Both the position numbers and the translations under genes were made by a program. Source: Candidatus Finniella inopinata (GTDB lineage Bacteria > Pseudomonadota > Alphaproteobacteria > Paracaedibacterales > CAITNM01). Taken from it: 64,000 nucleotides of DNA. The notes beneath the pieces are model-generated. The model saw only the letters and a program-made list of their open reading frames with translations. It had not been told where the DNA came from and made no database searches. This document shows, piece by piece, positions 54,167-63,231 of this stretch. The DNA is taken from positions 1-64,000 of the forward strand of contig CALPGA020000006.1 of assembly GCA_943322985.2 (NCBI GenBank), given 5' to 3'. Position 1 is the stretch's first letter, and each line of letters opens with the position of its first letter.

Positions 54167-55081
54167 CTAAAACATGTCCTTGGGATTAAAGCTCATGGTC
54201 AAATTTTTCCACTGATCATGCTTACCCTTAGGTAATGGTAGCGGATTACACTTTGGATCAAGCACAGCACGCTGAGCACTTTCTGCCGCAATGTTGTAAT
54301 ACGGGTCACTAGCCATACGACGCTTGTCAACAATATTGGCCTTTATAACGGTACCATCAGCATTTAATTCCATATCAATATCAACAATCAAATCTTTGGC
54401 ACCCTTAGCGCCAGCAGGAACAGACCAACATGGACGAATTTTTGCACGAACCGCATCTATTTCTGATGCCGTCACAACTGGTGCAAGCTCATCAACATCG
54501 GCACCATCATCGCTCATTAAATCATCGATTGCATCAGCATCATCTTTAACTACACCACTTAAAATATCATCCATGCTTTTTTTACGAGCTTTGGCTTTTT
54601 TATCTTTAGCATCTTCTTTTGTGCCTTTAGGCTTTGGCTTAGTTAAATCAACTTCAGCTTTTTTAGGCGTTTTTTTATCTGGTTTTTTAACTTCTTCTTT
54701 TTTCTTTTCTTCTTTTTTAGGTTTGTCTTTATCCTTCTTCAAAGAAACCGTTTCTTCTTTTGGTTTTTCCTTATCCTTTGGTTTCTCTGTCTCTTTGGGC
54801 TTTTCTTCTTTTTTTGGCTTTTCGGGTTCTTTAGGTTTTTCAGGCTCTGGCGTAACTTGCTTTTTTATTTCTTCCTTGGGCCCCTCTTCTTTTGCTACTT
54901 CATCTGGCGCTGGAGCAACAGCACGTTTTGGAGCTGCTGATTTGTCACCAATAGCAACAAAATCAATCAGCATTGTTCGTGACGGTTCCATTTTTTGAAA
55001 AAATGCAAAACGCATATCTGAATAGATAACAACTAAAATAAAAAGATGAAAAAGTAGAGAATAAAGGACTGCTTTACGCAT
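54167..55081 (-). CDS. tolA: TolA-like energy-transducing protein
   Basis: Links TolQR in the inner membrane to Pal. One N-terminal membrane helix (VLYSLLFHLFILVVIYS), then a 130-residue Lys/Glu/Pro-rich stalk (KPEKPKKEEKPKETEKPKDK and similar), then a TolA-III-like C-terminal domain (SEIDAVRAKIRPCWSVPAG and NADGTVIKANIVDKRR). 304 residues, shorter than E. coli TolA. It follows tolR by 3 bp. It could be called TonB-like on the stalk alone; operon position and C-terminal domain favour TolA. Confidence 0.88.
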   Translation of the reverse strand: MRKAVLYSLLFHLFILVVIYSDMRFAFFQKMEPSRTMLIDFVAIGDKSAAPKRAVAPAPDEVAKEEGPKEEIKKQVTPEPEKPKEPEKPKKEEKPKETEKPKDKEKPKEETVSLKKDKDKPKKEEKKKEEVKKPDKKTPKKAEVDLTKPKPKGTKEDAKDKKAKARKKSMDDILSGVVKDDADAIDDLMSDDGADVDELAPVVTASEIDAVRAKIRPCWSVPAGAKGAKDLIVDIDMELNADGTVIKANIVDKRRMASDPYYNIAAESAQRAVLDPKCNPLPLPKGKHDQWKNLTMSFNPKDMF

Positions 55082-55084
55082 GAA

Positions 55085-55528
55085 TTACCGCGCTGATGAT
55101 GGCAGCTCTGCAATCAGCGAAACTTTTTGAAAGCCAGCTGCTGCAATTGCTCCCATAACTTCCATCACTTTACCGTAAGCAATTTTTTGATCACCCCTTA
55201 CGTAAATTTTCGCCTCTGGATTGTTATTCGTTATAGCTTTCAATCTATCAATCATAGCTGACATAGGCACCAGTGCTTCTTGGATATATGTTTCGCCTTT
55301 TGCGTTAACGCTTACCACTAATGGTTCAATGCTATCATTCATTTGTGCAGCTTGAGTTTTTGGCAAATCAACTGGCACACCCACTGTTAACATAGGTGCC
55401 GTCACCATGAAAATAATCAACAAAACCAACATCACATCCACCAACGGTGTAATGTTGATTGTTGAGTTAAAACCTGTGCTTCGTCTGCGTCCAGAACGTC
55501 TATTTAAAGGGCTTAATTGACCTGCCAT
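55085..55528 (-). CDS. tolR: Biopolymer transport protein TolR/ExbD
   Basis: A single membrane helix (ITPLVDVMLVLLIIFMVTAPML) carrying the essential Asp of ExbD/TolR, followed by a periplasmic domain (VDLPKTQAAQMNDSIEPLVVSV and AKIYVRGDQKIAYGKVMEVM). 147 residues. It abuts tolQ with 1 bp overlap. Converts proton flow into motion of TolA. Confidence 0.94.
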   Translation of the reverse strand: MAGQLSPLNRRSGRRRSTGFNSTINITPLVDVMLVLLIIFMVTAPMLTVGVPVDLPKTQAAQMNDSIEPLVVSVNAKGETYIQEALVPMSAMIDRLKAITNNNPEAKIYVRGDQKIAYGKVMEVMGAIAAAGFQKVSLIAELPSSAR

Positions 55529-56313
55529 TAGCTTTCTTCCAATTGACGAGAAATAATCGAACTAAATTCACTTACAAACGCATCGAGACGATTGGCATAT
55601 CTATTTAGATCGCTAGACAATTTATTGTACGCAATTGCCGCTGGAATAGCTGCAATCAAGCCAATAGCTGTGGCAAATAGAGCTTCAGAAATACCCGGCG
55701 CTACTACTGCAAGGTTAGTGTTTTGCATGGTCGCAATGTTTTCAAAGGCATTCATAATACCCAAAACTGTACCAAACAAACCAATAATAACTGCGTTCGC
55801 ACCAAGAGAGGCCAAAAATCCCATGTGCCGTTCCAATTGATCCATCTCACGACCAATCGTAACGTGCATAACACGCTCAATTCGTTGTTCTAAAGTTCCA
55901 CGCATACCTGCAGCTTTTGTGTAACCTTTTGAAATTGAACGACGCCATTCACGCATTGCCGCGCAAAAAACTGCCGACATTGGATCTGTATAACGATTTT
56001 GCAATCGATTAAACAACTCATCTAAAGGCCCACCTGACCAAAAAGCTTCTTCAAATTGATCAGCCAAGCCGCTCAAACGGTGCATTCGAATAACCTTATG
56101 AAAAATAATTGTCCAAGACCAAACTGAAGCAACTATAAGGCCAGCCATCACTAATTTAATAATGATGTCAGCGCCCCAGAATAAATCCCACATTGACAAG
56201 TGTTTTGCCACCTGAGGTCCAGCTTGCACCATTGTTTGCATTACAACATCGCTTGCAGATGGAATACTTGGCATAACAGCAGTTGCTGCCGTTGTTGCAG
56301 ATTGCGCGTCCAT
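55528..56313 (-). CDS. tolQ: Biopolymer transport protein TolQ/ExbB
   Basis: Three membrane helices in the MotA/TolQ/ExbB pattern: residues about 50-70 (IIIKLVMAGLIVASVWSWTIIF), 165-190 (FLASLGANAVIIGLFGTVLGIMNAF), and 205-230 (GISEALFATAIGLIAAIPAAIAYN). The conserved Gly/Thr-rich GLFGTVLGIM and ATAIGLIAAIPA motifs are intact. 261 residues. It follows a glycine-zipper lipoprotein by 12 bp rather than ybgC. Confidence 0.95.
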   Translation of the reverse strand: MDAQSATTAATAVMPSIPSASDVVMQTMVQAGPQVAKHLSMWDLFWGADIIIKLVMAGLIVASVWSWTIIFHKVIRMHRLSGLADQFEEAFWSGGPLDELFNRLQNRYTDPMSAVFCAAMREWRRSISKGYTKAAGMRGTLEQRIERVMHVTIGREMDQLERHMGFLASLGANAVIIGLFGTVLGIMNAFENIATMQNTNLAVVAPGISEALFATAIGLIAAIPAAIAYNKLSSDLNRYANRLDAFVSEFSSIISRQLEES

Positions 56314-56325
56314 AAATCCCTCTAA

Positions 56326-56838
56326 CTAGTGCGCTGAGTTATCAGGAATAACACGTGAACGAGCTTGTTGCCCACCAACACCTTTGTTATTCAACACAAC
56401 TATAACACGTTGTCCTACTGACATTTTTGGATCGGCTCCTTGAGCAACAGTCTGCACACCACCATTATCTAACTGCACAGTATATTCATAACCTTCTTGG
56501 TTAGTTAACGCTTGCTCAGCAAAATGTCCAGCTACACCACCCAGCAATCCACCGGCAACTGATGTAAATGGCCCACCATTACTTACAACATAACCTGTAG
56601 TACCACCTGCTATTGCGCCAATGCCTGCACCAATACCTGGCTTGTTAGCATCTGTTGCTACAAGATTAACTACACGAATAGAAATAATTGACCCTCGCAA
56701 ACTAGCGCTATTAGCGCCAACGTCGGCCATGGAATAATCACTACCACCCAATTTTGGGGCACAGCCAGTCATAAACAAAGGTAATGTCGCTAAAACTAGT
56801 AAAAAAACTTTCTTCATTTTCATTTTCATCAAATTCAA
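56326..56838 (-). CDS. Glycine-zipper lipoprotein (17-kDa surface antigen-like)
   Basis: A lipoprotein with lipobox LPLFMTGC and a glycine-zipper hairpin (GIGAGIGAIAGGTTGYVVSNGG and VAGGLLGGVAGHFAEQAL), as in Pcp/SlyB and the rickettsial 17-kDa antigen. The C-terminal beta part has YTVQLDNGGVQTVAQG and SVGQRVIVVL. Four in-frame ATGs (56838, 56829, 56823, 56817) open it; MKKVFLLVLA at 56817 is the best signal start. It lies 12 bp before tolQ and is probably co-transcribed with tolQRA and lpxB, an envelope-integrity context. Confidence 0.88.
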   Translation of the reverse strand: MNLMKMKMKKVFLLVLATLPLFMTGCAPKLGGSDYSMADVGANSASLRGSIISIRVVNLVATDANKPGIGAGIGAIAGGTTGYVVSNGGPFTSVAGGLLGGVAGHFAEQALTNQEGYEYTVQLDNGGVQTVAQGADPKMSVGQRVIVVLNNKGVGGQQARSRVIPDNSAH

Positions 56839-57059
56839 AAAAATTATATTAATGCCAAATCATAAAACTTTTCATGAGCTTTGACCAGATGCTCTAAAAG
56901 CCAATACATCTTCATCAAGGCAACTATTTAGATAAACATTTTTGGTGTATCTTTTTCGCATCTCGCAATTTTTTTAATATTTTGAACTAAAATTTAATCT
57001 TTTATTAACCATAATAAATCATTATGTTTCTTACATAGTAATCTTTAATTTGCAGTTTC

Positions 57060-58391
57060 ATGAATTTTTTATTATTTATTTTGTTTTCTTGCATTACAAT
57101 TTCTAACACATTTGCTAGTGCCAGCCCGAGCACAGATGTTCGCACAGATGCTCGCTATGCTTCTCCTCCTCGGACAACACCCAGAGCATTCAATACACCA
57201 GAAAGAATTGCAATAGGTAATGCAACAAAGCCATCTCCCGATCGAGCAAGTAGAAACCCTATGCCGATGGCAGGTGCTATATTAATTACAGCAAGCACAA
57301 TTGATAATAATCTACTTGGAGCACCGAAACATCTAGTTGAAGAGCTTGTGTTAACTCAACGCCGCCCCTTTGTTATAATATGCCCCTTTCAAAGAAGTGC
57401 AGGAATGAGTCACGTTATTCTAACGCCAACGCATTCTTCAGACTACAGAAGCCTTGTTGATATCAATGCCGCTTATCATGCAAGCATTGAAGAAGATGAA
57501 GAGCCATTCCTTAGCAGAAATTATGGAACACAAGCTGAGTTTGACAGCAAAATCACGCATTTGCACAATATGTACCGCACACTTGGCGAAGATTATTTAC
57601 AACCATTATTTTACAAAGAACCAAAAGAAGAAGCCGAAGATGATCCTGATTTTAAATCTTCAATGACGTTTTCAATTTTAGGAATAGTGAACGAATCAGG
57701 AAGAGAAAGATTAAATGTCGTTGGCGATGTTTGGCTTAGCCATTTTGAAGATCTAGATGTAGTTTGCTTGAAAGGCACATCTGAAAGAAGCACTATGGTT
57801 GGATTACAGTACCAAAGCACAGGCATTGGGCAAGCAGCTGTAGGGCTTTTTAATACATTTCTTGTTCCTAATTGGATGGGCAAAGAAGTTCGACTGATTG
57901 AACCTGATTCTGAAGTTCCATCGACCTCAGAGCATTGCTTTGATGGAATTTTGGCTTATGTTGAGCCTGCAAATTTCAAATCAATTGGCAATAATTTTAG
58001 AAGTCGTAATTTTCTAGTCGGAGCAATAAACATGGGAGGGACAAAACCAATGCTTATATTCCGAGCTCCAACATTTGTTTGCACTCCTGAGCATTTAGCA
58101 ACAGACGCTGTAAAACAATATGAACGGGGAGGAACTATGTCTGCTGCTAAAGTAAACCTTTTCAAGCTATGGGGATTAGTCAAGAGCTTATACCCAAGCA
58201 GCGAAGCTTTACTTAAAGGAACATGGGCAAGAGATGACTTGACTCATTATGCACCAAGTACAGAATACTCCGAAGCACTAGCAGAATCTATTAAGATAAT
58301 AAAAGATTTTAATGGATTTTCAGCTGAATACTCTGAGATGGAAATTGCTGGTTCCCCTCATTTTCCGAGGCAACCTAGCACTTCATTTTAG
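57060..58391 (+). CDS. Secreted orphan protein
   Basis: Family not recognised. 443 residues with a clear signal peptide (NFLLFILFSCITISNTFA) and a Ser/Thr/Pro/Arg-rich low-complexity mature N-terminus (PSTDVRTDARYASPPRTTPR). A globular, soluble 350-residue part follows, with acidic patches (EEDEEPF, EPKEEAEDDPD), a few cysteines and aromatic-rich strands; no catalytic signature is evident to me. It stands alone between the tolQ operon and the NhaC-type gene, both of which run away from or toward it on the opposite strand. It is a candidate host-facing or periplasmic protein. Confidence 0.7.
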   Translation: MNFLLFILFSCITISNTFASASPSTDVRTDARYASPPRTTPRAFNTPERIAIGNATKPSPDRASRNPMPMAGAILITASTIDNNLLGAPKHLVEELVLTQRRPFVIICPFQRSAGMSHVILTPTHSSDYRSLVDINAAYHASIEEDEEPFLSRNYGTQAEFDSKITHLHNMYRTLGEDYLQPLFYKEPKEEAEDDPDFKSSMTFSILGIVNESGRERLNVVGDVWLSHFEDLDVVCLKGTSERSTMVGLQYQSTGIGQAAVGLFNTFLVPNWMGKEVRLIEPDSEVPSTSEHCFDGILAYVEPANFKSIGNNFRSRNFLVGAINMGGTKPMLIFRAPTFVCTPEHLATDAVKQYERGGTMSAAKVNLFKLWGLVKSLYPSSEALLKGTWARDDLTHYAPSTEYSEALAESIKIIKDFNGFSAEYSEMEIAGSPHFPRQPSTSF

Positions 58392-58479
58392 AACCTGGCC
58401 TTGGAATGAAAATATCAACTTCCATTCCTGCTAAAAATTCAATAAAAGCAACCGCTATGAATAGCACTTCAGAAACTCT

Positions 58480-59775
58480 TTAATTTGAAACGATTTCTTT
58501 CTTAACTGGCACAAATGCAATATAAACAATCACAACAACGCCTAAGATGTAGCAATAATACACTTGCCCTGCAATTATCAACGGAGACACACCTGACAAA
58601 GTGCTTGCCAATAAAATTTGCGCCCCATAAGGAATAATTCCTTGAAACACACATGAAAAAATATCAAGCCATGCAGCGGTATAATGATTAGGAATTTTGT
58701 ATCGGTGCGCAATGGTTTTTGCAATTTCACCGCTAAAAATAATAGCAACACAGTTATTGGCAATCAGAATATCAAAAATTGAGACTAATCCACCAATCAC
58801 AAATTGCGCTGAACGTTTACTTAAATGATGAGCTTTGCCAATAAAATCAGCTACATACCGCATCGTTCCCATCTCTTTTAACATGCCTGCAAGCCCGCCT
58901 ACAAAAAGCGACAACAAGAAAATATCCTGCATGCTCTCAAAGCCTTTAGCGATATCTTTAGCAAAGCTAATTACGCTATATGAATGGTGAAAAAATCCAA
59001 TCAATCCCGCCACAATTAAGCCTGATATTAAAACCTGAAACACGTTCATGCCAGCGAATGCCAATAAAACTAATACCACATAAGGAATCACTAGAACCAA
59101 ATCATAATCTTTCACAATGGCATCTGCAGCCGGCGTGTGAATAAGCCACAAAATGATAAGCATAATAACGGCTGCAATACAGGCAACGATTGAGTTCAAA
59201 ATTAATTTTTTTCTAAAATCTGCCCCCTGAGAAAGCACTGCAGCAATAGTGGTATCCCCCACTGGTGACAAGCTATCACCAAACATTGCGCCACCCACAA
59301 CCGTTGCAATTCCTAAATCAATAGGTAAAACCCCAAGATTTGCAATACCTACTGCTATTGGCCCCATGGTAGCAATAGTACCCATAGATGTACCAATGGC
59401 TGTTGAAATAAAAGCGGCGGTTAAAAATAAACCTATTAATACAAAATGCGTGGGGATAAGTGAAAGAACCACGTTAACAGTCGCATCAACACAACCAATT
59501 GATTTGGTTACAACGTTAAAAGCACCAGCCAGCAAAAATATTAGGCACATGGTAACAATATCGCGATGTCGTAGCCCATCTAAAAAGCTGTGTAATCGCT
59601 CTTGCATTGGCCCCTTTAGTAAAAAGAACGCAAGCAAAATAGCAGGAAGAATCGCAACCGTTGGAGCAATTTGATAAAAAGCCTGATCAACCCCTTGCCA
59701 TGTAAGTAAAAGACCGCTTCCTACGAACAAAAGAAGAAATAAGAATATCGGCGAAAATAAAATCAAGAAACGCAT
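58480..59775 (-). CDS. NhaC-family Na+/H+ antiporter
   Basis: An inner-membrane protein with about 11 helices of the NhaC type. Family blocks: LIFLLAGAFNVVTKSIGCVDATVN, FISTAIGTSMGTIATMGPIAVGIA and VVGGAMFGDSLSPVGDTTIAA (the DSLSP..D motif is diagnostic), plus NNCVAIIFSGEIAK in the second half. 431 residues, near normal. Exchanges Na+ for H+ or moves a related substrate (malate/lactate exchange is known in NhaC relatives). Monocistronic. Confidence 0.87.
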   Translation of the reverse strand: MRFLILFSPIFLFLLLFVGSGLLLTWQGVDQAFYQIAPTVAILPAILLAFFLLKGPMQERLHSFLDGLRHRDIVTMCLIFLLAGAFNVVTKSIGCVDATVNVVLSLIPTHFVLIGLFLTAAFISTAIGTSMGTIATMGPIAVGIANLGVLPIDLGIATVVGGAMFGDSLSPVGDTTIAAVLSQGADFRKKLILNSIVACIAAVIMLIILWLIHTPAADAIVKDYDLVLVIPYVVLVLLAFAGMNVFQVLISGLIVAGLIGFFHHSYSVISFAKDIAKGFESMQDIFLLSLFVGGLAGMLKEMGTMRYVADFIGKAHHLSKRSAQFVIGGLVSIFDILIANNCVAIIFSGEIAKTIAHRYKIPNHYTAAWLDIFSCVFQGIIPYGAQILLASTLSGVSPLIIAGQVYYCYILGVVVIVYIAFVPVKKEIVSN

Positions 59776-59922
59776 GCAATCCTCATGGTTATTAAATTTC
59801 TATAGGCACCAAGCAAATATCACATACGTTACGAAATTACAAAAATCTGCCTAATGCTTTGTAATCTATCATTTTTTAATGATAAAGATAACCATCCAAA
59901 AATTTGCCCAATAAAATTTGCC

Positions 59923-59951
59923 TTGAAAAAAACCTGAAAAATCGCTAGTAA
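59923..59951 (+). promoter_or_regulatory. Candidate promoter of rplY
   Basis: TTGAAA, a 17-bp spacer and TAGTAA, 41 bp before the rplY start. TTTTAGGAG just before the ATG is the ribosome site. Confidence 0.45.
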
Positions 59952-59992
59952 TAACTAAATATATTTAAAAATCAGATGTTTTAGGAGTTATC

Positions 59993-60598
59993 ATGGCACA
60001 AGCCATTGCATTGAAAGCTGAAGAGCGCCAAGGAACCGGAACCGGTGTTGCACGTGCATTACGTCGCGAAGGAAAAATTCCTGGAATTATTTATGGCGGC
60101 AAAAATGAGCCACAACCTATAGCAGTTGATTTAAAAGCTGTTAACGCAGAAATTCAAAAACCTGGCTTCTTTAGTCGCGTTTATTCTGTTGAAATTGATA
60201 AGACTAAAGTTCAAGTGATTGCTCGTGATATTCAATTTCACCCAGTAACTGATGTTGCTTTGCATGTTGATTTTCAGCGCGTTGACAAAGATTCAAAAAT
60301 TAACGTGTCCGTTCCTGTAGAGTATATTAACGAAGATAAAGCTCCTGGCTTAAAAGTTGGCGGTATGCTGAACGTTATTATTCACAATCTAGAAATCACT
60401 TGCCCAGCTGATTCAATTCCAGAAAAAATTTCAATAGACTTAGCTGGAATGAACATTAACCAAAGCTTACATCTTGATGCTGTTGCATTGCCAAAAGGCG
60501 CTAAAGCAGCACATCCTACTCGTGACTATACTTTGGTGACAATTGTTCCTCCTGCTGGAGAAGAAAAAGAAAAAACTGAAGAAACTCCTGCTGCTTAA
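59993..60598 (+). CDS. rplY: 50S ribosomal protein L25 (Ctc/TL5 type)
   Basis: Binds 5S rRNA. The N-terminal L25 domain has LKAEERQGTGTGVARALRREGKIPGIIYGG. The C-terminal TL5/Ctc domain follows from about residue 95 (DSKINVSVPVEYINEDKAPGLKVGG and HLDAVALPKGAKAAHP). 201 residues; the tail is Glu-rich. pth follows 12 bp on, a conserved pair. Confidence 0.97.
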   Translation: MAQAIALKAEERQGTGTGVARALRREGKIPGIIYGGKNEPQPIAVDLKAVNAEIQKPGFFSRVYSVEIDKTKVQVIARDIQFHPVTDVALHVDFQRVDKDSKINVSVPVEYINEDKAPGLKVGGMLNVIIHNLEITCPADSIPEKISIDLAGMNINQSLHLDAVALPKGAKAAHPTRDYTLVTIVPPAGEEKEKTEETPAA

Positions 60599-60610
60599 AG
60601 AGGGTTTATA

Positions 60611-61168
60611 ATGTTGTTATGTGTTGGCCTGGGTAATCCGGGCCAACAGTATTTAATGACAAGGCACAATATTGGTTTTATGGCTATCGATGCCATAGGC
60701 TGTTCATACGACTTTCCTTCTTTCAAAAAAAAATTCCAAGGCGAATACAGCGAACGTAAAATTAACGATATTGCTGTAGGCTTACTAAAACCACAGACAT
60801 TTATGAATTTATCAGGCGCGTCAGTGCAATCTGCTATGGCTTTTTATAAATTAAAACCTGAACACGTTATTGTCATCCATGACGACCTTGATTTAGTTCC
60901 AGGGCAAATTAAAGTAAAACTTGGTGGAGGCGCCGGCGGGCACAACGGCCTTAAAAGCATTGACCAATCAATTGGCAATAATTACTGGAGGTTAAGACTG
61001 GGCATAGGTCACCCTGGAGATAGGCACTTGGTAACCCCTCATGTACTTTCAGCATTTCCATCAACAGACCACGAATGGTTAACCACGCTTCTGCAAGCAC
61101 TAGCCGAACAATTTACACATTTAGTTTCTGAAAAACCCGATGTTTGGGTAAAGCGTTTCACTCCATGA
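60611..61168 (+). CDS. pth: Peptidyl-tRNA hydrolase
   Basis: Recycles tRNA from dropped-off peptidyl-tRNA. GLGNPGQQYLMTRHNIGFMAID contains the catalytic His (H20), KPQTFMNLSG the substrate Asn, and VIHDDLDLVPGQIKVKLGGGAGGHNGLKS the Asp. 185 residues. Its TGA overlaps the ATG of the next gene (ATGA at 61165-61168), so translation is coupled. Confidence 0.97.
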   Translation: MLLCVGLGNPGQQYLMTRHNIGFMAIDAIGCSYDFPSFKKKFQGEYSERKINDIAVGLLKPQTFMNLSGASVQSAMAFYKLKPEHVIVIHDDLDLVPGQIKVKLGGGAGGHNGLKSIDQSIGNNYWRLRLGIGHPGDRHLVTPHVLSAFPSTDHEWLTTLLQALAEQFTHLVSEKPDVWVKRFTP

Positions 61169-62307
61169 AAACAATTGAATTTATTATTGGAAGTTTAGAA
61201 GTTGGCGGAGCAGAACGTCATTTAAGCCAAGTTTTACCTGCGCTTAAAAATATGGGTTTTTTAATAAAAGTCCATGTTTTGTCAGACAAAGCACCTTTAA
61301 AGCCTATATTTGATAATGCATGCATTGAAGTTTATTTAGGGCCAAATCTTGATTGGGTGCCACTTACCTTCTTACGAAGGCCAATAAGCCTTTTCATTTC
61401 TCTTACTAGATTAATATTAAATTTTTTAAAAAATCGTAAAGCAATCAGGCATGTTTTTCTACCTGAAGCCTATTTATTAACAGCAGTTGCTGCACGTCTC
61501 ACATTTTTTTCAGGCCCTCTGATCATGAGTCGTCGCAGCTTAAATGATTATCAGCAGCGACGTCCTATTTTAGGCACGCTTGAACGTTTAATGCATCGAT
61601 TCACGACTGCTGCTTTGGGAAACAGTAAAGCCGTCGTGCAACAGCTTTATGGAGAAGGTTTCACTCTCAGCAACACTAGCCTTATTTATAATGGCATTGA
61701 TCTTTGGCCATTTCAAAATTTGCTTACAAAACAAGGGCTACGCGATAGCTTAAACATAAACCAAGATGCTCTGGTATTCATTATTGTTGCCAATCTTATT
61801 CCTTATAAGGGACACCTTGATTTACTAAATGCTTTGGGAAAAATTCATTCGCAACTACCAAAATCATGGAAACTACTTTGTGTTGGAAATGACAATGGAA
61901 TTTTAAGTCAATTAAAAGAACACTCTCAAATGTTAGGCATTAACAACCACGTAGAGTTTCTGGGCAAAAGATCAGACACTCCACAATTACTAGCAGCTGC
62001 TGACATAGGCATTTTGTGCTCCCATGAAGAAGGATTTTCAAATGCCATTTTAGAAGGAATGGCAGCAGGCTTACCTATGGTTGTAACCAACGTAGGCGGC
62101 AATGCAGAAGCTGTAGAAGACATGCAAACCGGCCTAGTAGTAAAAGCACAAGATCCTGAGTCGTTAGGCAGCGCATTATTATCAATGGCGCTTGCTCCTG
62201 AACTGCGAACTCGTTTTGGTCAAGCAGGCAAAGAACGAATCGCACAGCATTTTACATTGCAGCAATGCACTCAAAACTATGCTGATTTTTATGAATCACT
62301 GCTTTAA
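61165..62307 (+). CDS. GT4-family glycosyltransferase
   Basis: A two-Rossmann glycosyltransferase. N-terminal MKTIEFIIGSLEVGGAERHL has the glycine loop of GT4 enzymes. The C-terminal half has FIIVANLIPYKGHLDLLNAL, HVEFLGKRSDTPQLLAAADIGILCSHEEGFSNAILEGMAAG (ExxxxxxxE motif) and VVTNVGGNAEAV. 380 residues from ATG 61165. The donor and acceptor are not predictable; a surface polysaccharide or lipid is likely. It is coupled to pth by start-stop overlap, which probably reflects compaction rather than function. Confidence 0.9.
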   Translation: MKTIEFIIGSLEVGGAERHLSQVLPALKNMGFLIKVHVLSDKAPLKPIFDNACIEVYLGPNLDWVPLTFLRRPISLFISLTRLILNFLKNRKAIRHVFLPEAYLLTAVAARLTFFSGPLIMSRRSLNDYQQRRPILGTLERLMHRFTTAALGNSKAVVQQLYGEGFTLSNTSLIYNGIDLWPFQNLLTKQGLRDSLNINQDALVFIIVANLIPYKGHLDLLNALGKIHSQLPKSWKLLCVGNDNGILSQLKEHSQMLGINNHVEFLGKRSDTPQLLAAADIGILCSHEEGFSNAILEGMAAGLPMVVTNVGGNAEAVEDMQTGLVVKAQDPESLGSALLSMALAPELRTRFGQAGKERIAQHFTLQQCTQNYADFYESLL

Positions 62308-62357
62308 TGAAACCTTCTTTATTGAAGACTTTTTTGAAAATACCAATGTTTTGTTCT

Positions 62358-62474
62358 TCATACTTTTTTAATTTTTTTCAGATCTTCTTTGTTGAATTCT
62401 GACTTTTCATAAGTTTTTTTATGTTTTTCAAACAGCTGCTTACGGTCATGTGAACTGGGGTATGTAGACAAAAA
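62358..62474 (-). pseudogene. C-terminal remnant of an M48-family peptidase-like gene
   Basis: On the minus strand a frame ends FLSTYPSSHDRKQLFEKH, then about 17 charged residues and a TGA. The FLSTYPSSHDR segment resembles the C-terminal motif of M48 (LoiP/BepA-type) metalloproteases (STHPSSxxR). Upstream the frame loses similarity and meets a stop within about 15 codons, and no HEXXH-bearing part is present. This accounts for part of the 310-bp gap between the glycosyltransferase and the next gene; the rest shows nothing I can name. Confidence 0.4.
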
Positions 62475-62617
62475 ATTAAAGAGAAAGTATTTTTTTGTAC
62501 AATTAAATTAATGACAAAAACAAACTTACTCGAGTTGCGTAAAAAATTCCTTTTCTTTCTCTCATTCATTTGAGTTTAAATCTTCTATCTTTGACAAAAT
62601 TATTGGGAGTGAACCGA

Positions 62618-63043
62618 ATGAAAGAACAAACCACTTGCGTAGTAATTGCTGATGGCGCACGCGCCAAATTTCTAACAAAAAGTAACCGAAATTTAACACC
62701 AATATTAGCTACTCGTCACTCAATCGATGATATTACTATCCATCAAGATAAAGGTGCATCTACACCAGGCAGAGTAAGTAAAGGCATTGTAACAAAAGGA
62801 ACGCATAGTTACCCTACTCATTCTGATTGGTATCACTTTAAAAAAGAGGCATTTGCTGTCGAAATAGCAACCATTCTTGATAACACCGTCAAAAATTACG
62901 ACAAATTAATTTTAATTGCTGCACCGGCAGTGTTGGGATGTTTGCGACAACATTTATCACCCAATGTTTTTTCTAAAGTAGTGAAGGAAATAGATAAAGA
63001 TCTTACGAAAATTCCACTGAAAAAAGTGATTAATTATGTTTAA
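62618..63043 (+). CDS. Host-attachment-family protein (PF10116-like)
   Basis: 141 residues from the ATG at 62618, with GGGAGTGAACC as ribosome site; the frame also has a TTG 16 codons earlier. It matches the host cell attachment-required family: CVVIADGARAKFLTKS at the N-terminus, then KGASTPGRVSKGI, FKKEAFAVEIATILD and the strand LILIAAPAVLGCLRQHL, ending VVKEIDKDLTKIPL. The family was named from a plant-associated bacterium, and the fold resembles eRF1/ribosome-rescue-like baeRF domains, so attachment may not be its true role. No signal peptide. Confidence 0.8.
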   Translation: MKEQTTCVVIADGARAKFLTKSNRNLTPILATRHSIDDITIHQDKGASTPGRVSKGIVTKGTHSYPTHSDWYHFKKEAFAVEIATILDNTVKNYDKLILIAAPAVLGCLRQHLSPNVFSKVVKEIDKDLTKIPLKKVINYV

Positions 63044-63146
63044 ATTCCTTTTCATTAATAAAAAAGGGATACCAACTTAAAAAATATAGGATGTTTAAAT
63101 GCCGATTTATTCAAGGAATAACTGCTTTTATACAAAAAAATTCTTT

Positions 63147-63177
63147 TTCTTAAAAAAAGTCGCGCTTTTTTTAAGAA
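63147..63177. repeat. 13-bp perfect inverted repeat
   Basis: TTCTTAAAAAAAG and CTTTTTTTAAGAA flank a 5-nt TCGCG loop. It lies between the host-attachment-family gene and the Ala-rich lipoprotein gene; it could act as a terminator for the former although it is 104 bp past the stop. Confidence 0.75.
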
Positions 63178-63231
63178 ATTGATTTATAGTGAGAAGTAGT
63201 TAAAACTTTTATTTTAAAATTTGAGGATATC

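Noticed and set aside
54324-54998. 224-codon plus-strand frame antisense to tolA
   Set aside because: Ser/Phe/Gly-rich shadow of the Lys/Glu-rich tolA stalk; no start signal or homology.
59249-59674. 141-codon plus-strand frame antisense to the NhaC-type gene
   Set aside because: Shadow frame of a membrane protein gene with no ribosome site or recognisable product.
62378-62569. 63-codon minus-strand frame between the glycosyltransferase and the host-attachment gene
   Set aside because: Its translation resembles no protein, has no ribosome site, and a different frame there shows the M48-like remnant.
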